In this document: piece after piece, positions 43,899-53,190 of the stretch
How the letters are laid out: each line of letters opens with the position of its first letter
How positions within the stretch are numbered: position 1 is the first letter of the stretch
Assembly (NCBI RefSeq): GCF_019679435.2
Contig: NZ_CP139781.1
Span: forward strand, 3,753,753 to 3,817,752
Reading direction: 5' to 3'
From: Actomonas aquatica
GTDB taxonomy: Bacteria > Verrucomicrobiota > Verrucomicrobiia > Opitutales > Opitutaceae
DNA: 64,000 nt
Notes under the pieces: generated by a model
Seen by the model: the letters and a program-made list of their open reading frames with translations, nothing else
Databases searched by the model: none
Told to the model about the DNA's origin: nothing
Position numbers and translations under genes: made by a program

Positions 43899-46436
43899 AT
43901 GGAAACCCCCGCTTCCCTGCGCCTCGTTGGACTGGCGCTGTCGCTGACCCTGTGCGCGACCGCTCCCGCCCAAGCCCCTTCCACCTCCACCCCCGCGCCG
44001 CCCGCGCTCGCGCTCAACGACTCCGGTTACTTCGCCACGCCCGGCCTCGATGTTATGCTGGCCGACGACTTCTATCCCGAGGGCCACCAAGGTGGGGTGA
44101 GCGTCATTCAAAACGGCCGCCGCGTCGCCACCAACGGTGACCTGCGCCTCGAGCCCACGCCCGGCCAATGGTCGCCCATCCCGCGCCTCGTTGAACGCAC
44201 CGTCGACGCCGCCACCGGCACCATCTCCGCCCACTTCGCCTACCCCGACGCCAAACGCGATCGCACCGGCTTCAACCCCATCCTCTATCCCGACCTGGCC
44301 TTCGACTACACCGTGCGCATCGCGCCCGCGCCCACCGAGTCCACTGCCGGCGCCCCCGCCTTTCGCATCACCGTCGACCTCCACGCGCCCCTGCCCGAAG
44401 ACTGGGTGGGCCGCGTCGGTTTCAACTGGGAATTTTTCCCCGGCTACCTCTTTGGCGCCGTCTACGATCTCGATGGCCAGACCGGCCTCTTCCCCCGCCA
44501 GGCCAACGGCCCCACCGCGCTCAACCCGCAACCCACCAACCTCGACAAGGTCATCGGCGACCGCGTCCTCCCGCTGCCCCTCGCCTCCGGCCGCCGCCTC
44601 ACCGTCGCCCCCGACCGCCCCGACCAACGCCTGAGCATCCGCGCCGTGCGCGGCGACGATCTCGCCCTCTACGACGGCCGCTCCCAACACACCAACGGCT
44701 GGTTCATCGTGCGCGCCACCCTGCCCGGCGGCGTCACCGCCGGCGCCCTCGAATGGATCGTCTCCGCCGCCACCTTGCCCGATTGGCAACGCGACCCCGC
44801 CGTGCAGGTCTCGCAGGTCGGTTACCACCCCGCCCAACCCAAGTTCGCCGTCGTCGAACTCGACCGTCGCGCCCCCCTCGCCGCCTCCGTGCGCCTCGAA
44901 CACATCCACCCCGACGGCACCGTCACCACCGCGCTCACCCAACCCGCCACCGCCGCCCGCTGGGACGGCGACTTCCTGCGCTACACCTACCTCAAATTCG
45001 ATTTCTCCACCGTCACCACACCCGGCCTCTACCGCGTGCGCTACGGTGACGACGCCACCTCGGTCACCTTCCGCATCGATCCGGACCTCTACACCCGCGA
45101 CGTCTGGCAACCCACCCTCGAAACCTTCCTGCCCGTCCAGATGTGTCACGTGCGCGTCAACGACCGCTACCGCGTCTGGCACGACTTCTGTCATCTCGAC
45201 GACGCCCTCATGGCGCCGACCGACTTCAACCACTTCGACGGCTACACCCAGGGCCCCTCTACGCTCACTGCCTTCAACCCCGGCGACTTCGTGCCCGGCC
45301 TCGATCGCGGCGGCTGGCACGACGCCGGCGACCACGACCTGCGCATCGAATCGCAGATCCACACCGTCTACGGCCTCGCCCTCGCCTGGGAACACTTCGG
45401 TATCCGCTACGACAATACAGCCATCGATCAGGCCCGCCGCATCGTCGAGCTGCAGGAACCCGACGGCCAGCCCGACCTGCTGCAACAGATCGAGCACGGC
45501 CTGATCTCCATCGTGCCCGCCTACGAATCCCTCGGCCGCCTCTACCGCGGCATCATCACGCCCAGCCACCGCCAATACGTGCTGCTCGGCGATCCCACCG
45601 CCGGCACCGACAACGTGAGCGGCGGCACCGACGACAACTGGGTCTTCACCGAGGATAATCCGCGCCGCGAGATCGACACCGCCGCCGGTCTCGCCGCGGG
45701 CGCCCGCGCCCTCCGCCACTTCAATCCCGAACTGGCCGACCGCGCCCTCACCATCGCCATCGCGCTCTGGGACCACACCACCGGCGACCAACCCGCCCAC
45801 CGCATCACCGCCGCCGTCGAGCTGCTCCTCGCAACCGAAGACGAGCGTTACGCCACCTGGCTGCGCACCCACGCCGACGCCATTGCCGAGAGCTTCGAGC
45901 GCACCGGCTGGGCCGTCGGTCGCACCCTGCCGCTCATCGACGACGCGGCCTACCACGAGACGCTCAACACCGCCGCCCGCGCCAACGCGACCACCGTCGC
46001 CGCCCAGGCCGCCGAGACCCCCTACGGCATCCCCTACCGCCCCGCCATCTGGGGCGCCGGCTGGAACATCCAGAGCTTCGGTCGTCGCGCCTACTACCTG
46101 CACCGCACCTGGCCCGACCTGTATCCAGCCGACTACTACCTCAACGCGCTCAACTTCGTGCTCGGCTGCCACCCCGGCGACAACCCGCTGTCCTTCGTGT
46201 CGGGCGTCGGCGCCAACTCCGTTGAAGTCGCCTACGGCATCAACCGCGCCGACGAGAGTTACATCCCCGGCGGCATTGCCTCCGGCACCGCGCTCATCCG
46301 ACCCGATTTTCCGGAGTTGCTGCGCTGGCCTTATCTCTGGCAGCAAACCGAATACGTGCTAGGTTACGGCACCACCGATTTCCTCACGCTCGCGCTCGCC
46401 GCCCAACACGAACTTTCCCTCGCCGACTCACCATGA
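43899..46436 (+). CDS. Secreted glycoside hydrolase family 9 protein
   Basis: 845 residues from the ATG at 43899, where a signal peptide begins (METPASLRLVGLALSLTL...AQA). The roughly 50-residue upstream extension overlaps the previous gene and is rejected. An N-terminal beta region (about 35-270) is followed by a CelD_N-type Ig domain (about 290-385; VQVSQVGYHPAQPKFAVVE) and the (alpha/alpha)6 GH9 domain. The nucleophile/base motif GGWHDAGDHDLR is near residue 475, and the C-terminal LNFVLGCHPGDNPLSFVSG and SVEVAYGINRADESYIPGG segment carries the candidate acid Glu. GH9 enzymes cleave beta-1,4-glucan-type links by inversion; exo-acting glucosaminidases also exist in the family. The stop overlaps the next start by 4 bp. 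Confidence 0.85.
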   Translation: METPASLRLVGLALSLTLCATAPAQAPSTSTPAPPALALNDSGYFATPGLDVMLADDFYPEGHQGGVSVIQNGRRVATNGDLRLEPTPGQWSPIPRLVERTVDAATGTISAHFAYPDAKRDRTGFNPILYPDLAFDYTVRIAPAPTESTAGAPAFRITVDLHAPLPEDWVGRVGFNWEFFPGYLFGAVYDLDGQTGLFPRQANGPTALNPQPTNLDKVIGDRVLPLPLASGRRLTVAPDRPDQRLSIRAVRGDDLALYDGRSQHTNGWFIVRATLPGGVTAGALEWIVSAATLPDWQRDPAVQVSQVGYHPAQPKFAVVELDRRAPLAASVRLEHIHPDGTVTTALTQPATAARWDGDFLRYTYLKFDFSTVTTPGLYRVRYGDDATSVTFRIDPDLYTRDVWQPTLETFLPVQMCHVRVNDRYRVWHDFCHLDDALMAPTDFNHFDGYTQGPSTLTAFNPGDFVPGLDRGGWHDAGDHDLRIESQIHTVYGLALAWEHFGIRYDNTAIDQARRIVELQEPDGQPDLLQQIEHGLISIVPAYESLGRLYRGIITPSHRQYVLLGDPTAGTDNVSGGTDDNWVFTEDNPRREIDTAAGLAAGARALRHFNPELADRALTIAIALWDHTTGDQPAHRITAAVELLLATEDERYATWLRTHADAIAESFERTGWAVGRTLPLIDDAAYHETLNTAARANATTVAAQAAETPYGIPYRPAIWGAGWNIQSFGRRAYYLHRTWPDLYPADYYLNALNFVLGCHPGDNPLSFVSGVGANSVEVAYGINRADESYIPGGIASGTALIRPDFPELLRWPYLWQQTEYVLGYGTTDFLTLALAAQHELSLADSP

Positions 46437-47356
46437 CCTCCCGCCTCGCCCTGCTCCTCGCGTTGCTCACCGCGCCCCTGACGGTGCTCGCCGGTCCCTG
46501 GACCAAAACCATCTGGCAGGGCGAAAAGGCCTACGCCGCCCGCTCCGACTCCGGCAACTGGGTGGCCATCGTGTCACTCGAGCGCGGTCGCCTCGTCCAC
46601 CTCGGGGCCACCAAGGACGCCGCCGACAACCTCATCCTCGCCACCGCCAGCAAGGACGACCGCCTCGGTTGGGGCGGACACCGTGCCTGGCTCGGCCCAC
46701 AAAAGGACTGGGCCGGTGGTTGGCCGCCGCCCGCCGCCTGGGAGGCCTCCGGCGCCCGCGGTGCCTTCATGCGCGACCGTGAGATCCTGTTGCTCACCCC
46801 GCCGCCCACCGGCGTCGACGGCTGGCCCGACCTCAGCCGCGGTTACTACTGGCGCGGTGACTCCCTGCAATGCGCCGTCGCCGTGCGCGGCCCGGTGAAA
46901 CGCGACGTGCAGATCGTGCAGATCATTCAAGTCCCCACCGACGCCACCATCGAAGTGGACGTCACCCCGACCAAAGACGCCCCGCAGGGTTACATCCAGT
47001 TGCCCAGCTATTTCCGCGAGGACTACCGCTACGAGTTCGAGCCCCCGGCCCACGTCGACTACGCCGCCGACTTCGCCGCCCGCGCCTTCCGCTACATCGA
47101 GGGGGAGCCGGAAAAATTTGGTTTCAAAAACCGCCCCATCACGGTCCGTCGCAACGGCGTGAGCCTCACCATGAGCCGCGGCGACACCCTCGGATCGACC
47201 GTGGTCGACCAGCCCGACCACGGCTACAACACGCAGGTCTTCTTCGGCGGCCGTGAAGCGTTTGTGGAAATCGAGCAGCTCAGTCCCCTGCTCCGCCAGA
47301 CGGGAAGCCAGTTCCGCAGCTTCAGCATCGAGCTCACCCCCCGCCGCGACCGCTGA
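46433..47356 (+). CDS. DUF4380-like exported protein, mutarotase-type fold
   Basis: 307 residues with a signal peptide (residues 1-20, ...APLTVLAG). A beta-rich body contains GGHRAWLGPQKDWAGGWPP, VIQIIQVPTDATIEVDV-like strands (QIVQIIQVPTDATIEVDVT) and a final beta strand FRSFSIELTPRRDR. The W-P-P-P-A-A-W-E stretch and overall size fit DUF4380 proteins, related to the galactose-mutarotase superfamily. Its start codon overlaps the GH9 stop (ATGA), so translation is coupled and a role in handling the GH9 product is likely. Catalytic activity is not shown. Confidence 0.7.
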   Translation: MTSRLALLLALLTAPLTVLAGPWTKTIWQGEKAYAARSDSGNWVAIVSLERGRLVHLGATKDAADNLILATASKDDRLGWGGHRAWLGPQKDWAGGWPPPAAWEASGARGAFMRDREILLLTPPPTGVDGWPDLSRGYYWRGDSLQCAVAVRGPVKRDVQIVQIIQVPTDATIEVDVTPTKDAPQGYIQLPSYFREDYRYEFEPPAHVDYAADFAARAFRYIEGEPEKFGFKNRPITVRRNGVSLTMSRGDTLGSTVVDQPDHGYNTQVFFGGREAFVEIEQLSPLLRQTGSQFRSFSIELTPRRDR

Positions 47357-47625
47357 GCCGAGCCGAGAGGCTCAGAGGCAACGCTGTTTCGTAACAGAGC
47401 ACACAGAGGAGACCCAGAGGCCACAGAGCCCTCCCACCGCACGCGGGCGACACGCCCGCGGCTACATCTTCTGTTTTGTAGCAACGGCCGTCTCGGCCGT
47501 TCCCCCTGCCCCTCGGCCCTTTTAATCCATCCTGCTCAGCAGTGCGTAGCCGGTAGGCGGAGCCATCCGTGTCCATCCGTGGTTAAAAAACCGCTCTGCC
47601 CCTCGGCCACATCAACCCTTGCTCT
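47357..47625. repeat. Intergenic repeat island 6
   Basis: This covers most of the 337-bp gap before the methyltransferase. It holds a CACAGAGGAGACCCAGAGG-like unit (about 47400-47430), the hairpin GCGGGCGACACGCCCGC with GGCTACA (about 47442-47465), a TGTAGC unit with hairpin AACGGCCGTCTCGGCCGTT and box CTGCCCCTCGG (47477-47516), a CCATCCGTGTCCATCCGTGG unit then TTAAAAAA (about 47564-47590), and another box at 47596-47606. Confidence 0.7.
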
Positions 47626-47693
47626 GATCCCGTCCGCAGGCGCAAGGTGACGATCGTGTTTCGCCTCGTCCTCTTCCTTCCCACCACCGCCGC

Positions 47694-48449
47694 ATGAATC
47701 GCGCGTATTGGGAAGAGTTGTCCGACGACTACGAGAAACAGATTTTCAGCGTATTGGGGCACGACCGTAAACGCCAGCTGGCCGCTTTGATCGAGCGTCA
47801 CGCCGACGGCCTCAAAACCGCCGCCGATCTCGGCTGCGGCCCCGGTCAAATCACCCCGCTGCTCGCCCGCTCCTGCGGCCGCGTGCACGCCTGCGATATT
47901 TCCGACGGGCTGCTCGATCAGGCACGCGCCGCCTGCGTCGATTTCGACAACGTGGTGTATCATCGTCACGACCTCGCCCGCGGTGACCCGCTGCCCTTTC
48001 CGCCCTCCGACCTCGTGCTGTGCGTGAATGTCATCCTCACCGCCGACCTCGAAAAACGCGAACGCCTCTGGGAACAAGTCACCGGCGCTGTAGCCACCGG
48101 CGGCACCCTGTTGCTCGTGCTGCCTTCCCACGAGTCCGCGCTCTACACCAACTTTCGCCGTCTCGACTGGCACGTGCGTTCCGGCCTCGAAGCCGACGAC
48201 GCCATCCGCCACAGCTTCGACCGCGAGGGCAACGTGCCCCAACTCGAACACGGCGTGCGCGGCATCGAGGGCGTGAAAACCAAACACTTCCTGCGCGAGG
48301 AAATCATCGTCCAACTCGCCGACCGTAGTCTTACGGTGGATACCGTCGAGAAGCTGCCCTACAGCTGGAACGTCGAGTTCCCCGATCCGCCCGACTGGCT
48401 GAGCGCCCCCTACCCCTGGAATTGGCTGGTCGTCGCGCATCGTGCCTGA
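47694..48449 (+). CDS. Class I SAM-dependent methyltransferase
   Basis: 251 residues. Motif I is AADLGCGPGQITPLL. Motif II acidic residue lies in VHACDISDGLLDQAR and motif IV in SDLVLCVNVILTADL. The C-terminal part (LPYSWNVEFPDPPDWLSAP) carries acceptor determinants that do not identify a substrate. It is cytoplasmic. It is flanked upstream by a repeat island and followed after 38 bp by a small conserved gene. Confidence 0.88.
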   Translation: MNRAYWEELSDDYEKQIFSVLGHDRKRQLAALIERHADGLKTAADLGCGPGQITPLLARSCGRVHACDISDGLLDQARAACVDFDNVVYHRHDLARGDPLPFPPSDLVLCVNVILTADLEKRERLWEQVTGAVATGGTLLLVLPSHESALYTNFRRLDWHVRSGLEADDAIRHSFDREGNVPQLEHGVRGIEGVKTKHFLREEIIVQLADRSLTVDTVEKLPYSWNVEFPDPPDWLSAPYPWNWLVVAHRA

Positions 48450-48487
48450 TCCGAGAACCAAATCCCGTCGGGTCGGTCCGTCCGGGC

Positions 48488-48661
48488 ATGGCTACCAACA
48501 AACCTGTCGGGGACAACGCCCGCGTCGGCGCTGTCCGTAAACGCTCCCAGACTCATAACCCGTCCAACGACCGTTGGACCAAACGCGACGCCGAAACCGG
48601 CCAGTTCATGGACCAGAAGGCGGACGACAAGCCCTTCAAGGGCGTGCGCAAGGAAGACTGA
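48488..48661 (+). CDS. Small conserved basic protein of unknown function
   Basis: 57 residues from the ATG at 48488: MATNKPVGDNARVGAVRKRS, then a polar middle, and GQFMDQKADDKPFKGVRKED at the end. This Lys/Arg/Asp-rich small protein with a VGDNAR...KRSQ start and KxFKGVR end is a recurrent short hypothetical in many bacteria. It has no membrane segment and little predicted fold. It lies 38 bp after the methyltransferase and may be co-transcribed with it. A longer frame from 48422 overlaps the methyltransferase and is rejected. Confidence 0.75.
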   Translation: MATNKPVGDNARVGAVRKRSQTHNPSNDRWTKRDAETGQFMDQKADDKPFKGVRKED

Positions 48662-48694
48662 GGTTCACCCCTCGGCCTAACTTGCCTTCGGCGG

Positions 48695-48723
48695 ATGTCG
48701 GGCGGAACCCTCCCGCCCGGCAT
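48695..48723. terminator. Hairpin between convergent genes
   Basis: ATGTCGGGCGG / CCGCCCGGCAT (11 pairs including one G-T) between the small basic protein and the TolC gene. Its arms resemble the GTCGGGC repeat family. A CCCCCTTTTATCC stretch follows. Confidence 0.55.
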
Positions 48724-48748
48724 CCCGCCGCCCCCTTTTATCCTTACC

Positions 48749-50110
48749 TCACAACGCGCCCGCCAGAGCGTGCAAACGCAGCAGCGCCAGATGCGCCTGC
48801 AACTCCGCTCCGAGGCGATCGGTGCGGGCTTCCAACCAGTCCGCCTTCGCCGTCAGCGCCGCCGTCGGCAGCGCTTCCCCGGCCGACACCGCGTCCTGCT
48901 CCAGTGAATACAGGCGCTCCCGATACGACTCGGCCTCCCGCGCCAGCACGACACTTTCCTGGGCGTGTTCCCAAGACTGATACGCCACCTGCACCGAACG
49001 GCTGAGCTCTTCCTGCACCCGTTCGCGGTTGAGCGCCGCCTGCTGTGATTGCGCCGCGCTGCGCTCCGCCTCCGCCCGACGCCGCCCAAAATCAAAGGGG
49101 TCCCAGGTGAGCGCCAAACCCACCGTGCCCACGTCATTGGGCAGCAGCGGCAGCCCTTCCTGATGTGAAACCGTCGCGAAGGCGGTGACATCCGGAATGC
49201 GTTCCTGCCGCGTCGCCGCTTCGCCCGCCTCGGCGCGTCGCTCGGTGGCCTGCGCCGCCCGGAATTCCGGGTGCTCCTCCACCGCATCCAACCACGCCGC
49301 CAACGAACGGCTCTCGCGCTCGGGCAACGGACTGTCGGTGATCATCGCATCGCCCAGCGAGTCGCGGTCCCAGTCGATGAGATCGGCCAGGTGCCAGACG
49401 AGCGCCTCGCGGCGTTGCCGGGATTGCAGCTCCGCCGTGCGAGCTTCGGTGAGTTGCGCCTGCGCGCCCAACACCGCCGCATCGAGCACTTCGCCCGCCG
49501 CCTGCGCGTTGCGCGCGTCGACGAGTTGCGCTTCCCGCGCCTGCACCCGCGCCAGCGCCGCTTCGTGTCGCGCCGACTCGAGTCGCAGGCCGATCCACAG
49601 TTTTTCCACGGCTTCACGCAACTGCGTGCGCGTGTTCTCCAGCTCAACCGCGGCCAGTTCCGCCGCCGCTTCGGCCGCGGTAATGCCACTGCCAATACGC
49701 CACTGCTGCGTGAGCGGCTGCATGACCGTAAGCCCCACCACCGAACGCACGCGCTCGCCGCGGGCCAAGACCAGTTCGTCCGCTGGGAACGGTCCGAGAA
49801 TAGGCGTGAGCGGATCCAACCCCGCCGCCACCGCGGCCGAATCCAACAGCGTGTTCAAATCACCGCGATCCACCGACAGGTTGGTTTGCTCCAGGTCATA
49901 GGTCGCGAGGCCAAAGACCCGCACTTCCGGCAGGCGTTTTTTCTCGGCCAACCGTCGCTCCGCTTCGGCTTCGCGGGTTTTGGCGGTCATGATCTGACTG
50001 CCTTTGCTGCGCTCCAGCGCCCGGTCCACCGCGACGTCGAGCGTGAGCTCCTGCGCCGTCAGCAGCGCTGGCGCGAGCAGCAGAGAAATTGTCGTCAACC
50101 AACGCTTCAT
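48749..50110 (-). CDS. TolC-family outer-membrane efflux protein
   Basis: 453 residues from the ATG at 50110, which starts a signal peptide (MKRWLTTISLLLAPALLTAQ). A reading frame extending upstream overlaps the RND gene and is rejected. Two OEP repeats rich in long amphipathic helices are visible (AEAAAELAAVELENTRTQLR; AEAERSAAQSQQAALNRERV), with heptad-like coiled-coil pattern, as expected for the trimeric periplasmic tunnel. Its start overlaps the stop of the RND gene (ATGA at 50107-50110), so it is the last gene of a membrane-fusion/RND/outer-membrane operon. Confidence 0.9.
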   Translation of the reverse strand: MKRWLTTISLLLAPALLTAQELTLDVAVDRALERSKGSQIMTAKTREAEAERRLAEKKRLPEVRVFGLATYDLEQTNLSVDRGDLNTLLDSAAVAAGLDPLTPILGPFPADELVLARGERVRSVVGLTVMQPLTQQWRIGSGITAAEAAAELAAVELENTRTQLREAVEKLWIGLRLESARHEAALARVQAREAQLVDARNAQAAGEVLDAAVLGAQAQLTEARTAELQSRQRREALVWHLADLIDWDRDSLGDAMITDSPLPERESRSLAAWLDAVEEHPEFRAAQATERRAEAGEAATRQERIPDVTAFATVSHQEGLPLLPNDVGTVGLALTWDPFDFGRRRAEAERSAAQSQQAALNRERVQEELSRSVQVAYQSWEHAQESVVLAREAESYRERLYSLEQDAVSAGEALPTAALTAKADWLEARTDRLGAELQAHLALLRLHALAGAL

Positions 50111-53100
50111 GAAGAGGCCTCCTCCGCGGACTTCGGTTTGCGATCCATCGTCGCGCCATACACTGCGGGCACGACCAACAGGGTCATCACCATCGACCAA
50201 ATGATGCCGACCGAAAACACACTCGCCAGCGGCGCCCACAGCGGCGAACCGGAGAGGATCATGGGCAACACACCCACCGCCGCCGCCATCGACGTGAGGA
50301 AAATCGGACGCAGCCGGCGCTGACCCGAGGCGATGGCCCCTTCGCGGGCGTCGAGGTCCTCTGCGTGGCGAAGTTCATCGGCGTGATCGACGAGGATGAT
50401 GCTGTTGCGAATAACGATGCCCACGAGGCTGATGAGTCCCACCGCCGCGGTGAATCCGAGCGGGTTGCCGGTGAGCACCAGACCCAGCATCGCGCCAAAG
50501 AAGGTGAGCGGAATCGCGAGCATCACCAACAGCACCTCGCGGCTGTTTTTGAATTGGAAGAGCAACACGAGATAGATGAGCGCCACACTCGCACCGAGCG
50601 CTCCGGCCATCTGCCCGAAGGTGCGCATCTGGCCCTCATACTCGCCGCCAAACTCGATGCGATAACCCGGCGGCAACGAGATCTGGCGCACCGCCGGCGC
50701 GATGTGCGAGAGCACCTGCGAGGGCAGCACATCCTCGGCGGGATTGGCGCGCACCGTGAGCGTGCGGGCGCCGTTGCGACGGGCGATCTGCGCGGGGGCC
50801 CAGGCGGGCTCCACATCGGCCACCTGACTGAGCAGCACGTGCGCGAGACCAAAGGGCGCGCGCAACATGAAGTCACCCAGCGCATCAAAATCCGCCCGAC
50901 TCCCCTCGCTCAGTCGCAGCACGATCGGCAGCGGTTCGTCGTTTTCCCAGACCTCCGTCACCGGCACCCCCGAGAAGCCCGCCATCACTTCCTGCGCGAT
51001 CACACCGGTGGCGAAACCGAGCCGGTTGGCGACCTCGGTGCGCACGTTGAGATCGACCGAAAACCCGTCGAGGTAATCGTCGCGCACCTGCGTCGCGCCC
51101 GGCGCGTCGGCGACGATCGCTTTCACTTTATCGCCGAGTCGCCGCAGGGTCGGCAGGTCGGGTCCGACGATGCGCACCTCCACCGGCGCTTCCACCGGAA
51201 TGCCCTGTTGGAAACGCGTCACGTTGAGCCGCACGCCCGGGCGGGAACCGTGCAACTGGGCGGCGTAGTCGCGCACCAATTTCTCGGTCTCATCCGGTCC
51301 CTCCGTGCCCACCAGCAACATGCCGTAGCTCGGTCGCGGAAACTCCGGCGCGAAGCTGTAATACACGCGCGGCGCCGGCGTGCCGACAAAGGCCGCGAAG
51401 TCCGTCACGCGCTGGTCCGCCGCCAGCCGCGACTCGATTTCCCGCACCACCGCATCGGTCGCTTCGAGACGCGTGCCGAGCGGCATGTCGACCTCGATCA
51501 CAAACTGCGCGCGCTCCGCCGCGGGGAAAAATTTGAGTTTGATCACCCCCACCAGCGCCGCGCCCGCCACGAGCGACAACACCGCGCCCAGCACCGTGAG
51601 GCGCGGATGCGCCACCAGCGAACGCACTGTCGGGTCGTAGAGTTTTTGCACGCCGTCGAGCACGCGCGCGCCGAGGCTGGCCGGCTGATCCTTGAGGCCC
51701 TGCTTGATGAAGATCAGGCAGAGCAGCGGCGTGAACAGCATCGCCACCACAAACGAGGTGATGAGCGCGATCGCCACCGTGATGGGCAGCGCCACGATGA
51801 ACTCACCCACCGACCCGCTCAGCAGCACGCCGAGCGGCGCAAAGGCCAACACGATCGCGATCGTCGCCGTGAACACCGGCACGGTGAGCTCACCCGCCGC
51901 GCGCCACGCCGCCTCCCAATGCGACATGCCTTCGTCCAGTTTTTCGAGGTAGTTGTCGGCAATGACGATGGCGTCATCCACCACCATGCCGAGCACCACG
52001 ATGAGCGCGGCCAAGGACACTTCGTGCAGCTCGATGCCGAGCATCTCCAGCGCCAGAAAGGTGAACGCGATCGTAACCGGAATCGCCATCGCCGCGATGA
52101 GCGCGACGCGAAACGGCAGGAGCAGCAGCGTGACCGCCACCACCGCGCCGACCGCGATGAAGAACTCGCGCTCAAAATGTGTGACCGCTTCGTCCACCAC
52201 GCCGGGTTGGTCGTTGATCACCGTGAAGGTCAGGTCGGCCGGCAGGCGCGCCGCGACATCGTCGATCGCCGCCCGCACCGCTTCGCCATAGGACACGATG
52301 TTGTGGCCCGGCTGCACTTCGATGGAGAGCATGAGGGCCGCGTCCTCCTGCCCGTTGACGCGCAGGAACGAACTCGGATCACTCAGCCGGCGCTCGACCG
52401 TGGCGACGTCGCCCACGCGCACCACGCGATCGCCGGTGGGATCGCGCACCACCACTTGGCGTCGCACTTCCTCGACACTCGCGAGGCGTCCGCGCGTGTG
52501 CAGCGGCACCTCCAGCTCGCTCGTCTTGAGCGAGCCGGTGAAGGACGTGGTGTTTTGAAACTGCAACGCGGTGATGACCTGCGGCAGACCGGCCTGATAC
52601 TCGGAGAGGCGCTGCGAATCGGCCTCCACGTAAATCGTCTCACCGCGATTGCCGAAGCGGCGAATGCGGCCCGTGCCGTCCACGCCGCGGATGGCCTCCT
52701 CGATGCGATCGAGATCGGTGCGCAGCTCGGCGTATCCACGTTTTGGCGACGAGATCGCCACCAGCAGCGCGACCGAATCACCGAAGTCGGAGTTGACCAG
52801 CGGCCCCACCACCGGCGCGGGCAGGCTCAAGAGTTTTTGTTCGGCCAGACCCAATCGCAGGCGCGACCAGAATCCCGCCATGTCCGGCACCCAGTCGTGC
52901 AACTCGACCGTCACGACCATGAGGCCGTCGCGGGTGATGGAGTGCGTTTTCTTCGCGTCGACCTCGGTGTAGGAGAAGAGGTAGGACTCGATCGGGCGGG
53001 TGAGTTGTTGCTCCACCTGCGCCGCCGACGCGCCCGGATACTGCGCGATCACGAGTGCCTGGTGAATGGAGATCGAGGGCGTGTCCTGCCGCGGCATGGT

Positions 53101-53190
53101 GAGCAGCGATCGCACGCCGAGCACCACGACGACCGCGCACAACACGATCACCACATGACGATGCCGCAGGGGCCAGGTGAGTAGGCTCAT
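50107..53190 (-). CDS. RND efflux transporter permease (AcrB/HAE type)
   Basis: 1027 residues, the usual RND length, with twelve membrane segments and two large periplasmic loops (about 35-330 and 560-860). The TM4 proton-relay motif reads GMVVDDAIVIADN (two adjacent Asp), and AIPVTIAFTFLALEMLGI and VGIVIRNSIILVDHADELR mark the internal repeats. Lack of a DFG/heavy-metal pattern and the DD motif favour hydrophobic-drug type export rather than metal export. Its start overlaps the membrane-fusion stop and its stop overlaps the TolC start, both as ATGA. Confidence 0.93.
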   Translation of the reverse strand: MSLLTWPLRHRHVVIVLCAVVVVLGVRSLLTMPRQDTPSISIHQALVIAQYPGASAAQVEQQLTRPIESYLFSYTEVDAKKTHSITRDGLMVVTVELHDWVPDMAGFWSRLRLGLAEQKLLSLPAPVVGPLVNSDFGDSVALLVAISSPKRGYAELRTDLDRIEEAIRGVDGTGRIRRFGNRGETIYVEADSQRLSEYQAGLPQVITALQFQNTTSFTGSLKTSELEVPLHTRGRLASVEEVRRQVVVRDPTGDRVVRVGDVATVERRLSDPSSFLRVNGQEDAALMLSIEVQPGHNIVSYGEAVRAAIDDVAARLPADLTFTVINDQPGVVDEAVTHFEREFFIAVGAVVAVTLLLLPFRVALIAAMAIPVTIAFTFLALEMLGIELHEVSLAALIVVLGMVVDDAIVIADNYLEKLDEGMSHWEAAWRAAGELTVPVFTATIAIVLAFAPLGVLLSGSVGEFIVALPITVAIALITSFVVAMLFTPLLCLIFIKQGLKDQPASLGARVLDGVQKLYDPTVRSLVAHPRLTVLGAVLSLVAGAALVGVIKLKFFPAAERAQFVIEVDMPLGTRLEATDAVVREIESRLAADQRVTDFAAFVGTPAPRVYYSFAPEFPRPSYGMLLVGTEGPDETEKLVRDYAAQLHGSRPGVRLNVTRFQQGIPVEAPVEVRIVGPDLPTLRRLGDKVKAIVADAPGATQVRDDYLDGFSVDLNVRTEVANRLGFATGVIAQEVMAGFSGVPVTEVWENDEPLPIVLRLSEGSRADFDALGDFMLRAPFGLAHVLLSQVADVEPAWAPAQIARRNGARTLTVRANPAEDVLPSQVLSHIAPAVRQISLPPGYRIEFGGEYEGQMRTFGQMAGALGASVALIYLVLLFQFKNSREVLLVMLAIPLTFFGAMLGLVLTGNPLGFTAAVGLISLVGIVIRNSIILVDHADELRHAEDLDAREGAIASGQRRLRPIFLTSMAAAVGVLPMILSGSPLWAPLASVFSVGIIWSMVMTLLVVPAVYGATMDRKPKSAEEASS

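Noticed and set aside
43836..46346. An 836-codon open frame opposite the GH9 gene
   Set aside because: The opposite strand encodes an intact GH9 protein with catalytic motifs; the reverse translation is Gly/Val/Asp-rich and featureless.
50365..53184. A 939-codon open frame opposite the RND gene
   Set aside because: Its translation is rich in His and Arg with no domain, and it mirrors a strongly conserved RND gene. Long antisense frames of this kind arise from the high-GC codon bias.
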